Below, in pieces: positions 4,992 through 5,257 of a stretch of 5,257 bases of DNA. Source of the stretch: Caryophanales bacterium UBA970 (GTDB lineage Bacteria; Bacillota_I; Bacilli_A; RFN20; CAG-826); contig DBCA01000111.1 of the NCBI GenBank assembly GCA_002292805.1, positions 3,087 to 8,343 on the forward strand, given 5' to 3'. The notes below the pieces were generated by a model, which saw only the letters and a program-made list of their open reading frames with translations, ran no database searches and was not told the origin of the DNA. Numbering within the stretch: position 1 is the stretch's first letter; each line of letters begins with the position of its first letter. Both the position numbers and the translations under genes were made by a program.

Positions 4992-5257
4992 ACTCAAATT
5001 TATGAAAAAGTCTCGAAAGCCATTTATTTTAATACCGGAGCCTTTAATCGTGAGGAAAAATGGTCTTATCGTGTTCAACCCATTCAAGGTTTAGAACCAT
5101 TGCTTTATCAATGCCCAGAATGTCTATATGAAGGTTTACAAGCAAAACAAAACACCCTGGTGTGTCCAGCGTGTCAACACACCCTTGTTTATGATGCTTA
5201 TGGATTTCTTAATGGACAAAGTGTTTACGAATGGTTTCAACGTCAACAATCACGGTT
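4992..5257 (+). pseudogene. zinc-ribbon C-terminal part of the acyltransferase gene, cut off by the TAG, runs off window
   Basis: The acyltransferase frame stays open from the codon after TAG to the last base. It encodes a helix (TQIYEKVSKAIYFN), a linker, then a four-cysteine ribbon CPEC-x14-CPAC (Cys codons at 5112, 5121, 5163 and 5172) and DAYGFLNGQSVYEWFQRQQ. This arrangement matches the C terminus of Firmicutes acyltransferases that carry a zinc ribbon and a YEW segment. No in-frame ATG and no ribosome site follow the TAG, so it is not an independent gene. The coding character is intact, with no second stop or frameshift, which argues for a recent lesion, a single-base error, or read-through. 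The end lies outside the window. Confidence 0.75.

Noticed and set aside
4885..5094. Plus-strand frame of 69 codons crossing the TAG
   Set aside because: It is a different frame from the acyltransferase and encodes no conserved sequence; the zinc ribbon is in the original frame.
1..5257. CRISPR arrays, tRNA or rRNA genes, insertion sequences
   Set aside because: No spaced repeats, cloverleaf-like sequences, transposase frames or terminal inverted repeats were seen.

Overview
The window comes from an A+T-rich, Gram-positive-lineage (monoderm) bacterium that uses the standard genetic code. The best guess is a Mollicutes or Firmicutes relative of the Acholeplasma/Izemoplasma kind. The grounds are the RlmD-type rRNA methyltransferase, the MscL sequence, strong AAGGAGG-like ribosome sites, Trp always encoded by TGG, and a Firmicutes-type acyltransferase with a C-terminal zinc ribbon. 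The taxonomic placement is inference.

Layout, left to right: the 3' part of a 23S rRNA uracil-5 methyltransferase gene (1-999, +); mscL, a mechanosensitive channel (1093-1482, +); a bidirectional terminator (1535-1565); then a leftward block of three genes read from right to left: a membrane-anchored XRE-type regulator (2691-3950), a DUF4287 protein (2419-2673) and a heliorhodopsin (1587-2351). Rightward from the 69-bp divergent spacer (3951-4019) run a DUF1801 protein (4020-4433) and a PlsC-like acyltransferase (4440-4991). The acyltransferase frame continues, open, past an in-frame TAG to the end of the window and encodes a zinc ribbon.

The most striking item is the heliorhodopsin, a seven-helix retinal-binding photoreceptor of the inverted rhodopsin family. 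The retinal lysine (K240), the counterion glutamate (E106) and the signature histidines are all present. It lies last in a probable operon headed by a single-pass membrane transcription factor with an unknown extracellular domain. A TTTTTTGCAAA-type motif occurs both in the regulator's divergent promoter region and just upstream of the heliorhodopsin gene, so the regulator may control both. This is a hypothesis.

Other points of note: both divergent promoters have their -10 box six bases before the likely ATG, which predicts leaderless mRNAs; the acyltransferase carries an in-frame amber codon; and MscL lacks the usual C-terminal cytoplasmic bundle.
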